Positions 1 through 12,475 of a DNA stretch of 64,000 nucleotides are shown one piece after another. The notes beneath the pieces are model-generated. The model made no database searches, had not been told where the DNA came from, and was given only the letters and a program-made list of their open reading frames with translations. Positions within the stretch are counted from its first letter, which is position 1. Each line of letters begins with the position of its first letter. A program made the position numbers and the translations under genes. The stretch spans positions 1-64,000 of the forward strand of contig MSJI02000897.1 of the NCBI GenBank assembly GCA_001931905.2, in the 5' to 3' direction. This stretch comes from Cladosporium sp. IMV 00045. Its lineage: Eukaryota; Ascomycota; Dothideomycetes; Cladosporiales; Cladosporiaceae.

Positions 1-2237
1 TCAACCGCACGCCAAGGAATGGGTACGGCGGTCCCGTAGCTCTGGAATAGCAGCAATGGCCCCAGGCGAGTGGCAGCGGACGGGCTGGGAAGTCGCCCAA
101 GACCCTGTCCTCGGTGCAGAGTCACGCGGTCTGATGTTGCGCGACAGCCAGCAGCTCGCAACCGCAGTGCGACAGAGCAGTCTCGCGCCTTTCAGCTGGA
201 GTAAAGATAGCGACTGGGGTGGGTATGCCTGTACGTGTGTGTGCTTGCGCGCGCGCGTGTGTATGTAGGGCCAATACCCAGAGCGGTTTGTGCAGAGCGG
301 GTGTTGGCAGCTTTCGTTTCCCCAGGTGATTCTCCGCTAGCACGGCGGCGGCGCAGGAACCTGCAACTCCAGCAAGGAACCAATGGGTGTGGGCGACTGG
401 GTTGTCGGCGTAGGCGGATCAGCCGGGCTCGAAAATGCGGATGTGTCGAGGGGTGGAAGGGCAGGGCAGTCGAGGCGAAGGCGCATGCGATGGGGTGGGT
501 CGGCGCATGGGCGGGCCCAGGTGGGTAGTCGGTGGTATTGATGTTGTGCGACAGAGGATGCCAATCATGACGCGGCAGCAACCATGCTGTCGGTTTCGCA
601 GATTGATTGTGGGTGAGAGTGCGAGAGTGTGTTGTGTGAGGTGAAAGAATAGCCTAGCGGACACAAGGCACGCGGGGAGGGAAGCACAAGGGTTTGCTGC
701 TGCGCGACCGAGGCTCGTATTTGCTGCAACAAGGGCGCTGACACTCTTGTTGGATGGCTGGTGGTTGATTGGGTTTGAGTGGAGAGTGGGAGAGTGGAGA
801 GTAATGTAAGAGGAAGATTGATTTAGCAACGAGTAGGAAGATGTGAGAAATTGACTCTGAAGTCAATGGAGAGGGTGGTGCAGAGCGTGGTAGCCTCGTG
901 GGAGGAGGAGCGGGGAGCAGATAGATAGTAATGGGCAGTAGCCGGTAGGGCAAGAGGATAGAGTGGAGGAAGGTGCTGGGATGAGCACGTGCAGCTCGCA
1001 GCAGCAGAGAAGAAGAAGGCTGCAGGTGCAGAGTGGTTGGTGCAGGGCCTTTGCAGTGGTTCTGGGAGAGGAAGAAGAAGTGACGGAAGCGAGAGATGTG
1101 CAGAGATGCAGCAGCAGCCGCGGAGACAGAGAGAGCAGACGCCGAAATGCGGGAGAAGAACAGTCAGCAGGAAACGGGCAGAGAACCTTGTGTGTGTGAG
1201 AGAGAGGAATCAAAGAGCTTTCTCCATACTACTGCCACCCGCCCCCGCAAGAGCCTGAAGCCTGTGCGAGCTGAAAGAGTGGAAATCGCCAGGCTGGAGA
1301 GTGGGTCCTCAGGCACTTCAGGCTCTCCACTCACACAAACGGCCAAGATCTTCTCCATGGCATCCCATCTCCCAAGCCTGACATCTTCCACGGATCTTTA
1401 CCGATATACACCAAACCCTTGTCCAGATCGCTTCAAGTCTCTTCAAGCACAGACGCTTGGAGATATTTGCACCTCATCTTGGCGCTACTCAAGACTCTCA
1501 GCGTCGACTTGCAGTTGCAACACCTCCACTTATTATTGTTGTCTGCACTGCCGCCGTCCAGCCAGTATTATTAGCCATTCTAATATTACTGACCTCCTAC
1601 ATATCACTGACTGCTCTCTTCACAACCCTACTTGCTGCCGTTATACCACTGCCTCGCTCTATCCATTCCTGGCCAGCTGCAGCCATCAACCGCCTGTCTG
1701 CCACGTTCTGCTCCATCAACTTCGCTTCCTTCATGCGAGCACCGCGTGCGGCTGGCAGCCCAAGGGAGCGAGAGCAGGGTTCTCATCAGCCAGCCGCTGC
1801 GGCAAGAGGGTCGGATCGCGCCATCTGAATGGCTCTGTCGGCGTGTACCCGGTAACACAGGATCTCGCACCCATACAGGTACCTTTGTGCGTGTGTGCAC
1901 CAGCTGTGCGACTGCAAAACCTGCATCACCCACCACGCCCACGCATGTGCACAACCTGTATCACGTGGCAAAGACCTGCAGCGGACCGACAGAGCAGAAC
2001 AGCGAGACGGCGAGCTCCCAACGCTGTGGACCGCTTTCCACGCCCGCCGTGCATGGCAATAGTGAGATGGTTGGGACCATGGGTGCAGGAACCGTGCAAT
2101 GTCTATTCCTGGCCGCCACCACCAAACCCCGTCCTCTCGTCTTCCTCTCCTCCTAAACTACGGTACGGGTATGTACCTGAGTGCGTGCCTGACCCATTGT
2201 CTGCACATGCTCGCTACTCTATCGATGGGAATCCCCA
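1..2237. other. Intergenic, low-complexity; no gene supported
   Basis: This stretch holds purine- and pyrimidine-rich simple sequence, with alternating GT/GC near 235-265 and AG-rich blocks near 960-1110. Several open frames cross it, the longest on + from 1096 to 2241. Their products are rich in Ser, Pro, Arg and Cys, have no recognisable domain and look like chance frames. It may contain the upstream region of a gene beyond the left edge. I see no RNA gene or mobile element here. Confidence 0.5.
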
Positions 2238-5200
2238 CTAGGCCTGCGCGAACCGCGAGTTGCCACGGAGCCGCTTGCCGTACTTGAAGAACAGGATCGC
2301 TGCGCATGTTCCAATTAGCACTGCCGGCCCACGGTACTGGGATTCTCGATATAACAGCAATCGAGGCGTCAACTTACGAAACGGCGTCATCGCAAGCGCG
2401 ATGAAACCCAATAGCGAACTTGCCCACTGATAGTTCAAGTCTGGGAGCATTTCCTAATCAGTCACCGCTCTTTCGCAGTCGGCCAGACAAACGCCTCGAT
2501 TGGTCGACACTTACTGTTGTACATCTGAACACCGAATAGACTATGTTGTCTCAGTTAGCGAGGTTTGTTAAACAACATCAATCTTGACAAGCCCCACCCC
2601 CATCGTCTTCCCCGAAAAGTATGTCACTCTCCCGCGGTGGGCTGCACGGCATGCATCGCACTCAACCACCGATCTGGAGCGACATACTTCCCCGGGGAAT
2701 GGGGATGCGGCCATGACTTGGAGGGCAAGGGGGGGAATCAACGCACGGAAATGCCGCTGCAAACGATGAGCGAGCGAATGAGTTCGCCGCAAGCGCCGAT
2801 GCAGAATACAGGGGATACTAATGTGCAAGTCGTGTCAGTACACCGAACCAGACTTTTCTTTTGCCAAAAAACGATCTCGACCCGCAGTTTTCCTTGCTGC
2901 AGGTACGCTCCGCTTGGGGGCCGGAAGGGCGAACGCACGCATTCAACGAGGAAGGTACTGTACATTTTCGGTCAGCTTTGTGTATTGTTCAGGTAAGAAA
3001 GTATTGGCATCTCTGCAGGTGATCGTCAAGATTTGGCGCCGGAGAGCACCGATATCAGCGCCGCATCTCGACTTTCTCGTGACATGGCCGAGATCGACGA
3101 GCCGCAAACCAGCACTCCTGGGCCAAAACAACATCCCGACAGAACCATGAAACGACTTACAAAATGCCGGAAAAGCAAAAAATATTGCCCATCCCAAACA
3201 AGACGCTGAAAATGATCGGCACTGCAAAGCCACCAAAAACGGCGGCATGTCGTCAGCAAAAGAAATCCCAATGCTCCCCGTATCCATGCATTGATCCGTG
3301 CATCACCAACACATGGGAACTGCGAACAATTGTAGATCGTACCTATCCAATGCACCCTGCAAGCGCGGGAAAAACCCATGGTGTCAGCACATCAAGCATT
3401 GTAAGCAATGAATTTTTCTCCACCAATGACTCCCCATGTCCGTGAATCAAATAATAATTCCATATCACGGCACTTCCCAGGAACGGTGCAGCAAGCTGCA
3501 ATATGTATGCATGCAATGCAGTGCGTGCCTGGGGCCCCAAGATAGGAAGATGTAAGTAAGCGTAGGGGGTAGACCGTAGAACGTACCATGGAAACGTGGT
3601 CCAGCCAAAACCTGCAAGTCCCCACGTGCGTTAGCGAAAAAAAAAAAAAAAGGAACGAACCCTCGTCCTCTAATGCTTTCTCTCCGTTGACACAAAAAAA
3701 AACCATCTTTCGAATGCGGCCAGCACCGCCAGCACACACGACGTCTTCCGTTTTTGGGTCGCTGAACAAGGTTCGTAGGAAGATCGGGCAGAACTCACCG
3801 AATAAGCTGATGGGCACGAGTATCGCTCCTCTATGTCGTCCGACGGCGGTCAGCACGTGTCATTCAGTCATTCATTCGTTTCAGCTCCCGTCGTGGTCTA
3901 ATTTCAGTCTCAATCCAGATCGGGGTTCTTCCTCACGAGGGCTCTCGGCGCTACTCTGCCATACCCTGCCCGCAGATAGAATGCACGGCAAATCCCTCCC
4001 CGAGGGCATCGAAGGGGGAGGGGGAAGAATTGGGCCAAGAAAAACACTCAAACTCACAGAATCGTGGGGGGTAGCCGGAACTCAGGCTCGGATACTCCGC
4101 CGTTGTTGCGCACGAGGCGGTCGTCTTTGGAGATTCGTTGTTAGTCACATGTCACCAGAAAAGAGTTGATCCTATGCAGTGGTCGCTTCTTTCGTTGCGG
4201 GACAGGGGATGATTGAACGCACAGTTTCGTCGCCAGAACGGGTCGCACGCCACGCCGATGACGTTGCCGACGAAGAGGCCCAGGAAGCTCAGGCCGGTTT
4301 GCCAGAGGTTGAAGTTGTGGTTGTTGCCGAAGACGAGGGGGAAGGCCTGGGGGGAGGGAGAGGGGAGGGTTAGTTATGTGTTTGTTTGTGAGAGAGTGAG
4401 TGCCTGGTTGTAGAAGAGTCAATAGATAATGCTTACCCCGAAGAAGAGATAGAGAATCCCCAATAGAATGGCCGAAAGGAGACATAAGTTCAGGCACATT
4501 GGCTTTGCGTGGAAAAGAATCATAGTCAGCAAAAACCATTCTCACAAGAAAAGAACAACACAATCCCCTCACCTCAAGAACCAATAACTGAAACGGTCTA
4601 ACACAACTCCACCCCACCGTCCTCGCCACCGACCTCTCCAACCTCTCAATCGGGGCCCTCCACCTCTCCTCCCCCGTCTCCTTCCTCAACTTCCTCGCCT
4701 TATTCCTCAACAACACCGGCGCATACGTCTCGGGCACAAAAAAGAAAAGCAAACACCAATTAACCCCCGCCCACATCATGAGCACCCAAAAACACCACCT
4801 CCAATCCAAATAACTCGCAATGAAACCTCCCACAATCGGCCCCAACAACGGCCCACAGAACGGCGCGGCCGAATAGACCATCATCGGCATACTCAACTTC
4901 TCCTTCGGAAACGTATCCCCCACCGTGCCCCCCGCGACACTCAAAAACGCACTCCCGCTCAAGCCGCACAGAAACCTCGCCACCAGCATCGTCTGCAAAT
5001 TCTGCGCCAGCGCGCACGGAATCAGCCAGATGAAATACATGCCGAAGGCGACGATGTAAATCGGCCGCCGGCCGTAGAACTCCGACAGAGGGCTGAGGAA
5101 CATGGGACCCAGCCCCAGGCCGGCGACGAAGATGCTCAGACCCGTTGTGGCCACGAGGCGCGACACGTGGAAGTCCCGCTGCATGCCGCTGTAGGCGCTG

Positions 5201-5766
5201 GTGTAGAGGGCGGAGGCGAAGGTGACGCACATTGATGAGAGGGCGCCGAGGAGCACGATGCTCCATTTGCGCCAGAGGGGGGCCCAGAGGGGGGATTTGG
5301 GGTTGGTGGGATCGTGGGGTCCGGTCCAGGAAACTGTGAAGGCTTTGGTTTCGTCTTCGTCTTCGTCGTTGTTGGCATAGGGGGTCGGCGAGTGAGCGCC
5401 TTTTTCGGCGTCGGTTTCGTCTTTGTTTTCTGTTGATGGGCCTGGGGGTTGGGAAGATCTTGGAGCGTTGTTCATGTCGGGTCCGTCGTCGTCGTCGTGC
5501 GCGAAATGCGTGTACCCGTCCGCCCCGGCGTAGGATTTCTGCGAGCGAACCGAGGACCGACTGCGGGTCGAATGGAGTGGTGTGAGGTGAGCGCCGTCTC
5601 CATTAGCAGAAGTGCTGGCATGTTGCTGTTGTTTCCGCTGGAGTCCTCTTGCGATTGACGTTTCGGCATCTTCATGATGTCTCGAGCTGTGTGATTCAAT
5701 ACTTTCTCGTCTGTGGTGACTTCGCTCATGCCCCGGGCTGCCTTTTTCCAGGTCTTCTAGATCCAT
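2238..5766 (-). CDS. MFS transporter, DHA1 drug/polyamine type, 13 exons
   Basis: This encodes a plasma-membrane H+ antiporter of the major facilitator superfamily, resembling fungal Tpo1-like multidrug/polyamine exporters (family call; substrate unknown). By hand splicing, the exons are 4573-5766, 4437-4502, 4223-4346, 4058-4124, 3799-3830, 3587-3611, 3343-3356, 3161-3221, 2939-2957, 2747-2817, 2515-2540, 2378-2440 and 2238-2299. They sum to 1824 bases, giving 607 residues with every junction in frame. A charged, Ser/His-rich cytosolic N-tail of about 165 residues precedes TM1. The family motifs GPMFLSPLSEFYGRRPIY and GPLLGPIVGGF lie in exon 1. The distal exons restore TM7-TM12, including NNGGVSEPEFRLPPTIL, ASALAANSFARSSFAAAFP and the C-terminal RLRGNSRFAQA. 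Exon 1 holds about two thirds of the protein, while the C-terminal third is split by 12 introns with exons as short as 14 and 19 nt. Several introns are long (187-230 nt) and carry inverted repeats. Confidence 0.9.
2608..2699. repeat. Long inverted repeat inside intron 10 of the MFS gene
   Basis: The arms at 2608-2629 and 2677-2699 are complementary over about 22 bases with one bulge (TTCCCCG...GTATGTCACTC against GAGCGACATAC...GGGGAA). A second nested stem, CGGTGG/CCACCG, lies inside. The whole structure falls between the splice sites of a 206-nt intron (2541-2746). A stable hairpin of this kind is characteristic of introner-like elements described in Dothideomycetes; that classification is inference. 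Confidence 0.7.
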
Positions 5767-7760
5767 TGCTGGGATGAGAAGTGGTGAGGTCCGTTTATTC
5801 GTTAGGGTGGCTGAGGGTCCATACGATGCGTGGTCGATTCTTATCCCGGTTGTTGTTGCTGAATAATTGTACTACATATGTAGATAGTTCCAAATGAATT
5901 ACTAATGATACCGGATCTCTGACGATGATACCGGAGGTACCATGAAGATACGTGAAGATAGGTATGCGGGGGTTGCAGGCCAATGTCTTATCAATCGAGG
6001 TATTAAGGGGAGGAGGTCTTTTTCTTCGCGATGTCGGCAAATGAATTATCCAGACGAATTGCTTCGCTCGCCACCAAGCAAAAGCGCGAAAGGACTAAGG
6101 TGCTGGGGGCGCGTTATTTGAGCAAATCTCGAATTCTCAATGGCGAGGTCCGAATGTTGGAGATGGCAAGAGAGAAAAAGCCAAGAGGAGATGTCAGAGA
6201 ACTACAATAAAAGAAGCAAGGGCAGATCTTCTCGTGCAATCGATCTAAGCTGTCAAGAGATCATCAATAATCAATCGTCTTTGCTGGAGATAGGCGGTCT
6301 TAATAATTCTCTCCATCTCTTCATTAGCCGACGTCACTGCCGCTTGCCGTGCGTGCCGTTTGTTCCATAGAGCTAGCCCTCTTTCTCTCCTCTCCTTCCC
6401 CAAACTTCTCTCCGCATGGCCGCCGCCGCCTCTGTCCAAAGATTTGTTTGCTGCTCTTCTGCTTCATTGCCTGGTGAGGACGTTTCTTCGGGGAGTCTGA
6501 TGTATGCCTATGGAAAGGTGCCCGGTGTGCTTAGTAAAACACATGGGTATGACCTGTGGCTTGTCAGCAGAGAGACCCACGAAGTACAATGTTGCATCTC
6601 AAGACAGGACTATAGTTCGAAGAGCTGGTGGCAACGATAGCATCGGTTCTTCCACTCGAATATGTATTCAGCAGCGAATGCTGACCTTCACAGACCTATA
6701 TGTTAGGGTTCGGGCTTCCAGACAGACGAGCCCTTCTTCGGCCCGATCTATCAAAATAAGCCGACGTCTTGATGTCGCGATGCAAGGACTTGGAAACGAC
6801 ATTGCCGCTATTGAATCCTCGTTTCCGCCCTCTTTGTGATACTCACGTAAACGCTGCTTTAGCAGCGGCGCCCCAGAAACTCTCACTGTGTGCTTTGGAT
6901 CTATAAGACTGGCCGTCCTACGATTCAATATCGCTATCGGTATACCTTGCTCGAGAGGTCGCGAGCCCACTCAACCTTGGTGAAAGCAAGATAACTTGAT
7001 CGATTATCTCGGGTTCTTGTGGTTGGTCGTGCATAACTCTGCTGATCGCACCATTAAGAAAGCATGACCAAGTCAGGGCTCACACTACTCAGAGGCCAAT
7101 TCTCCCACATCACATGGCCATCATGAGCTTGGTTACATGTGGTCCTTGAAGCAGCGTGCTTGGTGTCCACAGTCGCGCAATCCGGCTATTCAAGCAATTG
7201 CAGAAACTCAATTACTAACCACGCCAACATTGATAAGACATTCAATCCGGTTTACACGATATCGCTGACTACTCACTTGTATGGAGCAAATCTTATAAAG
7301 CAACTGACTCGACAGCCTTTGGGGATTCAATCCTCATGCCTCGTGTAAGCCCAGATATCGCATAGCAGAGAGTTGATATTCACCGTTCGCCAAGCATCGA
7401 CATGAGCCATTACGCTACGAAAACCCAGCACGCGTCAGTGCACATCACGAGTGCATGCATGGCAAGTACTAGGCTTGTCAAGGCTTGTACGTCTCGCCGT
7501 GTAGTTGAAGCCAACGGCAGTAACACCATCCGAGTGTTGGATGTTGAAATCGCGTCAGCCCTGAATCCCGTTGAGACGACATGCATGGCATTCACATGGC
7601 TGGATGAAGGACAGCATCAATCGATCTGTTTATTAAAGACAGCGTCACTGGTGCGTTTTTGATGTTCCCCTCGAAAACGAGTACCCGGTTTTGTTTGATC
7701 TCTTGCGCCTCCTACGCCTAATCTTCAATATTCCTTCTTCCCTCTCTCGAGTACCTTGTC
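5767..7760. other. Intergenic, divergent promoters
   Basis: Nearly 2 kb separate the divergently transcribed drug-type MFS gene and the methionine permease. The only open frames are short and show no protein-like features. Nothing else was recognised. The region should contain both promoters. Confidence 0.6.
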
Positions 7761-9659
7761 ATGACTTGGCATAGAGGCTTCAGCGACCACCATGATTCCC
7801 CTAGTGACAACACATTTTCTTCGAAGGAATCGGTAGTGGCAGATGACGGGCAATACGTCAGTGAGAAAGGGGGCAACAATGCCCAGCGAACATACCAAGA
7901 TGCTTCAGGCGCGCCGGTAGAAAGCCAGTCGCCTCTGGGATATTCTGTCGGCCCTGCAACTATTACACTGTTGAATATTACTATGATGATCGGTGCTGGA
8001 ATTTACTCAACTCGTATGTTCTCCATTCTATCTACGCAGGGCGTCAAACTTACAACATCCAGCATCCTCTATTCTAACAAACACCGGATCTGTTGGAGTG
8101 ACCTTCGTCTACTGGACCTTGGGTTACTTGTTATGCCTCGCTTCTGGAGCGGTATATCTCGAATTCACCGCGTACTTCCCGAGCAGATCAGGCTCCGAGG
8201 TCGTCTTCCTTGAACAAGCCTTTCCAAGACCCCGCTGGCTCTTCCCAACAACCTTCGCCGTCCAGAGTGTCATTCTCTCTTTCGGAAGTGCCAACGCCAC
8301 TGTGATGGCTAACTACCTCATCGCAATCTCTGGGCACACTGGGACCAACTGGCAAATCAAAGGTACAGCGCTGGCTTGCTACACTCTTGCCACGCTGGCT
8401 TTGGTGTTCAATACGAAATACGCATATTGGTTCTCGAACGGGGTCGGCATCGTCAAGATCTGCACGTTGCTTTTCGTGATCGTCACTGGCTTTGTAGTCT
8501 TGGGAGGAGGCACGTCCGTCAAGAATCCGACCACCAATTTCCAGGACGCCTGGGCTGGAAGCTCGACGACTTCGGCATATGGCATGACGATTGCCTTGTA
8601 TCGTATCATCTTCTCGTATGGCGGTTACAATAACGCGTTCAACGTCGTGAACGAGGTCAAGAACCCCGTCAGATCCTTGAAGATCTACGCCACGGCCGCT
8701 CTTACGACCGTGTACATTCTGTACATGTTCGCCAACGTAGCTTTCTTCGCTGCCGTTCCCAAAGAGCAGCTGGAAAGCTCTAAGCTTACGACTGCGGCTT
8801 TGTTCTTCACCACAGTGTTCGGCGACACTGGTGCAGTGCGCGGTCTCAACTTCTTGATAGCATTGGCGTCGTTTGGTAACATGATCGCGGTCATCATCGG
8901 CCTGTCTCGCCGCATCAGAGAGGCTGGTCGTCAGGGAGTATTGCCATTTACCAAATTTTGGGTTTCGACCCGACCTTTCGGCACTCCCTTGGGTCCGTAT
9001 GCGGTCATCTGGGCTTTGACTGCACTCATGATTGTCGCCGTACCCGCCGGAGACGCTTTCACCTTCGGTGAGTCTTTCTAGATGAAGATCTCACTCCTGG
9101 TACATTCAGCTAACGCTGTATAGTCAACGATCTGGCAATCATGCCCAAAGCCGCATTCGATCTGGCAATGGCCGTGGGCATCTACGTGGTCCGTTGGCGA
9201 AGGCGCAAGGCAAACCTGCCCGAGCCCGAGTTCAAGGCTTGGAACGTGGTGGTGGCTTTCAACATCTTGATCCAGCTCTACCTGATCATCATGCCTTGGT
9301 ACCCTCCCGCCGGCGGCCAGTATGCCGGAGACGTCAGCTTTTGGTATGCCACGTACGCCGTGACTGGCGTTGGGATCCTGCTCATGTGTGGGCTCTACTA
9401 TTATGTTTGGGCGATTGTGTTGCCCAAGTGGAGGGACTACTCTCTCCGGCAAGAGCTCGTTACCCTTGACGATGGTGCGCAAACTCATCAGCTTCGGAAA
9501 ATCCCCAATTCTCAGATCGCGGAATGGGATGCTTCTCACGACGCGGCTGGCCGTGCTGTTGGGGTTACTCCGGGCGAGGTTCATTCGGAAGGTGAGAGTG
9601 TATTGGAGGTTCAGGGACAGAACGAGAAGTCGGGTGTCAAGGAGGCTTATGTCTCCTAA
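7761..9659 (+). CDS. MUP1: High-affinity methionine permease (Mup1-like, LAT/APC family)
   Basis: This is a plasma-membrane amino-acid permease of the L-type subfamily, closest in pattern to yeast Mup1, which imports methionine by proton symport. Exons are 7761-8013, 8063-9067 and 9124-9659 (597 residues). A polar N-tail of about 65 residues precedes TM1, which carries the substrate-site sequence MMIGAGIYSTPSSIL, rebuilt across intron 1. Next come TM segments such as SVGVTFVYWTLGYLLCLASG, the conserved FSYGGYNNAFNVVNEVKNP loop (about residues 265-285), and a region ending YVVRWRRRK. The C-tail is long and acidic. The 49- and 56-nt introns have good GT-AG ends. Neighbouring genes include another transporter, so this side of the window is rich in nutrient uptake. 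The specific substrate (methionine rather than another amino acid) is inferred from family resemblance. Confidence 0.85.
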
Positions 9660-10088
9660 CAAGATGGTAATCGTGTGTAGAGCGTGTAGAGCAATACTGG
9701 TGGAGTCGGGTGGACATCACAGAAGGTGAGCTCACGGCTTTCTTGTTAGCTTTCAGATCAATCAATGATCATGATCTTCACCGCACTTAACTCAAATCAG
9801 AACTCAACCACCTCTCTCCCACCATTATAACTTCGACCGCGAGCTAATATAATCAATGATATGCTGCCAAGGCCTTTGATCTGCAAGTCGGAGCTTCATA
9901 CGAAAGGCGTGCTCGTCACGACATGCTGGGCATCCATCAACTTAAGCGAGTGAGCTCCACCAGAACATTATTGCAGTCCCCTCAAGACATTGCATTAATA
10001 TACAGAATCCTCCTGACTTCCAGAATGTTACCAGCCTGCGTTATTCAAAATTTGCAAGGCGAAAGCAAGCCCACCCCGTACCGCCAAC
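9660..10088. other. Intergenic spacer
   Basis: This 429-base gap between two co-directional transporter genes contains GATCA-rich and AT-rich stretches but no coding frame or repeat. It is presumably the 3' end of the permease and the promoter of the ACS transporter. Confidence 0.5.
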
Positions 10089-11751
10089 ATGGCTGAACAG
10101 GACTCCGCGATGCACTACGGTGACGATGTCGATGAGGAATCGTAAGGCGTCTTTCGAGCTGTTGGGAATGTTATTCCATATTTCAAAAGTTCGAAGCATG
10201 TCTTGCTGTTCAAGCTGGACATCATGCTTCTGTTCTGGATGTTTGTTGCAGGCGTAAGTCAAACCAACCTCGATCTTGCTATCAACGTTCGGGACTAAAT
10301 ACTGATCATTCTAACCGTCATGTGTAGTTGATCAAAGAACTGGACCAGAAAGCAACGACCCAAGCCTACGTCTCGGGCATGCGAGAAGATCTCAGTCTAT
10401 ACGGCAACGAGCTGGTGAATTTCAACACCTTCTTCTCCATAGGTTACGCGATCGGTCTTGTCCCTGGGCAGGTGATTCAGACAAAAGTCCGTCCTTCGTT
10501 GTTTCTACCGTGCTGTGAGATAACTTGGGGCCTGCTGGTGTTGTTGTAAGCTTCATCGATCCATTCAATCCGCAGCCTTCCATTGACATCAAGCGCAGTA
10601 CCTACAAGGCCCCTAACGCACAAACGATCTACGGCCTTCGATTCTTCCTCGGCCTCTTATCCGCGAGCTTCTGGCCAAGCGTGGTAGCCTTGATCTTCAA
10701 CTGGTACACTCCGAAGGAACTGGCGCTTCGCCTCGCTTTCTTTAACGTGAGCGATGTCGCCGGCGCAATGTTCCTAGGCGTCCTGCAGGGAGCTCTCTAC
10801 CGCAACATGAACGGCGTCCACGGCATAGCTGGCTGGCAATGGCTCTTCATCGTCGCAGGCTCCATCACCATCGGACAAGGTCTGCTCGCCTTCCTCGCCA
10901 TTCCCGACTCGCCCGCCATCACGCGGGCACTCTGGCTGAGCAAGAGTGAGAGGCAACTCGCCAGAATTCGCATGGATGATTTCGGCGCTACGACCTCGAG
11001 AATGGTGCCGCTTGCCGTGCTGCGGTCGAAGTTGCGCAAGATCGTTGCGCACCCCGTCACCTACTTCGTCATGATCGCTTTTGCTCTGACTGCGTGGTCT
11101 TCTCGCGCCAACGCTTACTTCGTCCTCTACCTCGAGAGCATCAAAACCGCCAACGGCGAGCGCAAGTATAGCACGTACGACGTGAACATCCTGCCGCTGG
11201 GCGGCTACGCCTTGCAAATCGTCACGAGCGTCGGTTTCAACGCGCTCTCCGACTGGAAGCACTGGCGCTGGCAAATCAGCGTGTTTTCGAGCGCGGTCTC
11301 CGCCGTTTTCCTGGCCGTGCTGGCTGGTTGGCCGTCGAGCGACAGGACGATTCTGGTCTTCTACTTTCTGACCTATGGGACCAACGCTGGCAACCCGAGT
11401 CTCATGGCCTGGTTCGCGGAGCTGCTCCGCAAAGAGCCTGAAGCGCGCTCCATCATCGTCGCCATGACGGTCACGCTGGTGTACGTGGGACACGCGACGA
11501 TTCCGCTGGGTGCGTGGCGGGTTAAGGACGCGCCGGAGTATCCGGTGGGCTTTCCGATGGCTACTGGGATGGCTGCTGTGACTTGCGTGGTGCTTTTGGG
11601 TTTGCTCTGGTGGGACAAGAGGCATCCGGAAATGGCGGAGCGAGGCTACGGTGATTCTACGCCTGTGGTTGGGATTGATGTTGGGCAGGGTGGCGATGAG
11701 GACTCTGATAAAGGGAAGCGTGTGCTTCAGTCGGTCAAATCGACGGATTGA
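10089..11751 (+). CDS. MFS transporter, anion:cation symporter family (Fen2/Liz1-like)
   Basis: This is a twelve-TM proton symporter of the ACS family (TC 2.A.1.14), the group containing yeast pantothenate (Fen2/Liz1), allantoate and vitamin carriers. Exons are 10089-10141, 10190-10253, 10328-10545 and 10599-11751, giving 495 residues in frame. The start gives a short acidic N-tail followed by LFKLDIMLLFWMFVAG (TM1) and the loop KELDQKATTQAYVSGMREDL typical of the family. Exon 3 holds GYAIGLVPGQVIQTKVRPSL, and exon 4 holds RFFLGLLSASFWPSVVALI with the WYTPKE motif. The first in-frame TAA after the start lies inside intron 1 and is removed by splicing. The pantothenate assignment is tentative; the pantothenate-biosynthesis gene 12 kb away does not prove linkage. 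Confidence 0.85.
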
Positions 11752-12475
11752 ATGCAAAGTACCATGCTCTTCCCGGAAGAAGTCATGTGTAAGTGAAATG
11801 GGCAGAAACCTAGTATATATACGCTGGAGCATCACATAGAACCCATAAAGCCAAGTCCAGGTCATAGAAACGGTTTCGTGTGCTCGTGTTGTCTGGTTGC
11901 GTAGTTATCTTTGGGAAATCACGTTTCAGGGTTAGGGTTGGGGTACACGGATTGATGTTGATACAGCGGTTAAACAACGAGCGACGGCCCATCGGATGCT
12001 TAATAGGAGAATTAAAGACCAGATCGAGACTCAGAAGTGTTGACAAGAGGCTTCTCGGTCATCAGCTACAAGACGTCTGTTTCCCTTCCATGAACAGCGA
12101 CCATATTCCTCTCATCCATCGTGAGATGACAAAACTATACCACCAATGGCATTTCTCATCGCAATAATATACTTAGCATAGAAACTCATGATGAAACTAG
12201 TCACCATAGTCGTATCGTCATGGGAATCAAACTGCTGCCCATGATGGTAACTCGCAAAATGCCAGTACTTTCCATACGGAAGCCATGACGAACTGATATT
12301 TTAGGAACGTGTAAAACTTTGAGGACGATTGCTCCCTCTCGAGAACCGCAGTGCGGACGCTCAAAGACTTTCAAGAGTCTCTTAAAAGCTCAGCAGTAAT
12401 TCGAATAGCATCAGCCTGAGTGACCTACGAAATGCACTCTTCCAAGAGCTCAAACACAACAAATCACTACGCCGT
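11752..12475. other. Intergenic, convergent 3' ends
   Basis: The region between the ACS transporter and the sirtuin (convergent) is AT-richer than the genes. It includes two telomere-like units (GGGTTAGGGTTGGGG near 11928-11942), too few to call an interstitial telomere. No coding frame was recognised. Confidence 0.5.

Noticed and set aside
1096..2241. 381-residue open frame on the + strand
   Set aside because: Composition is Ser/Pro/Arg/Cys-rich with no domain; it overlaps the end of the MFS gene and sits in simple sequence, so it looks like chance.
4141..4572. Uninterrupted extension of MFS exon 1 to 4141 as the true C-terminus
   Set aside because: The extension loses all transmembrane character, whereas splicing at 4573/4502 restores family sequence and continues in frame through 12 further exons.
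11928..11942. Telomere-like GGGTTAGGGTTGGGG
   Set aside because: Only about two units; too short for an interstitial telomere.
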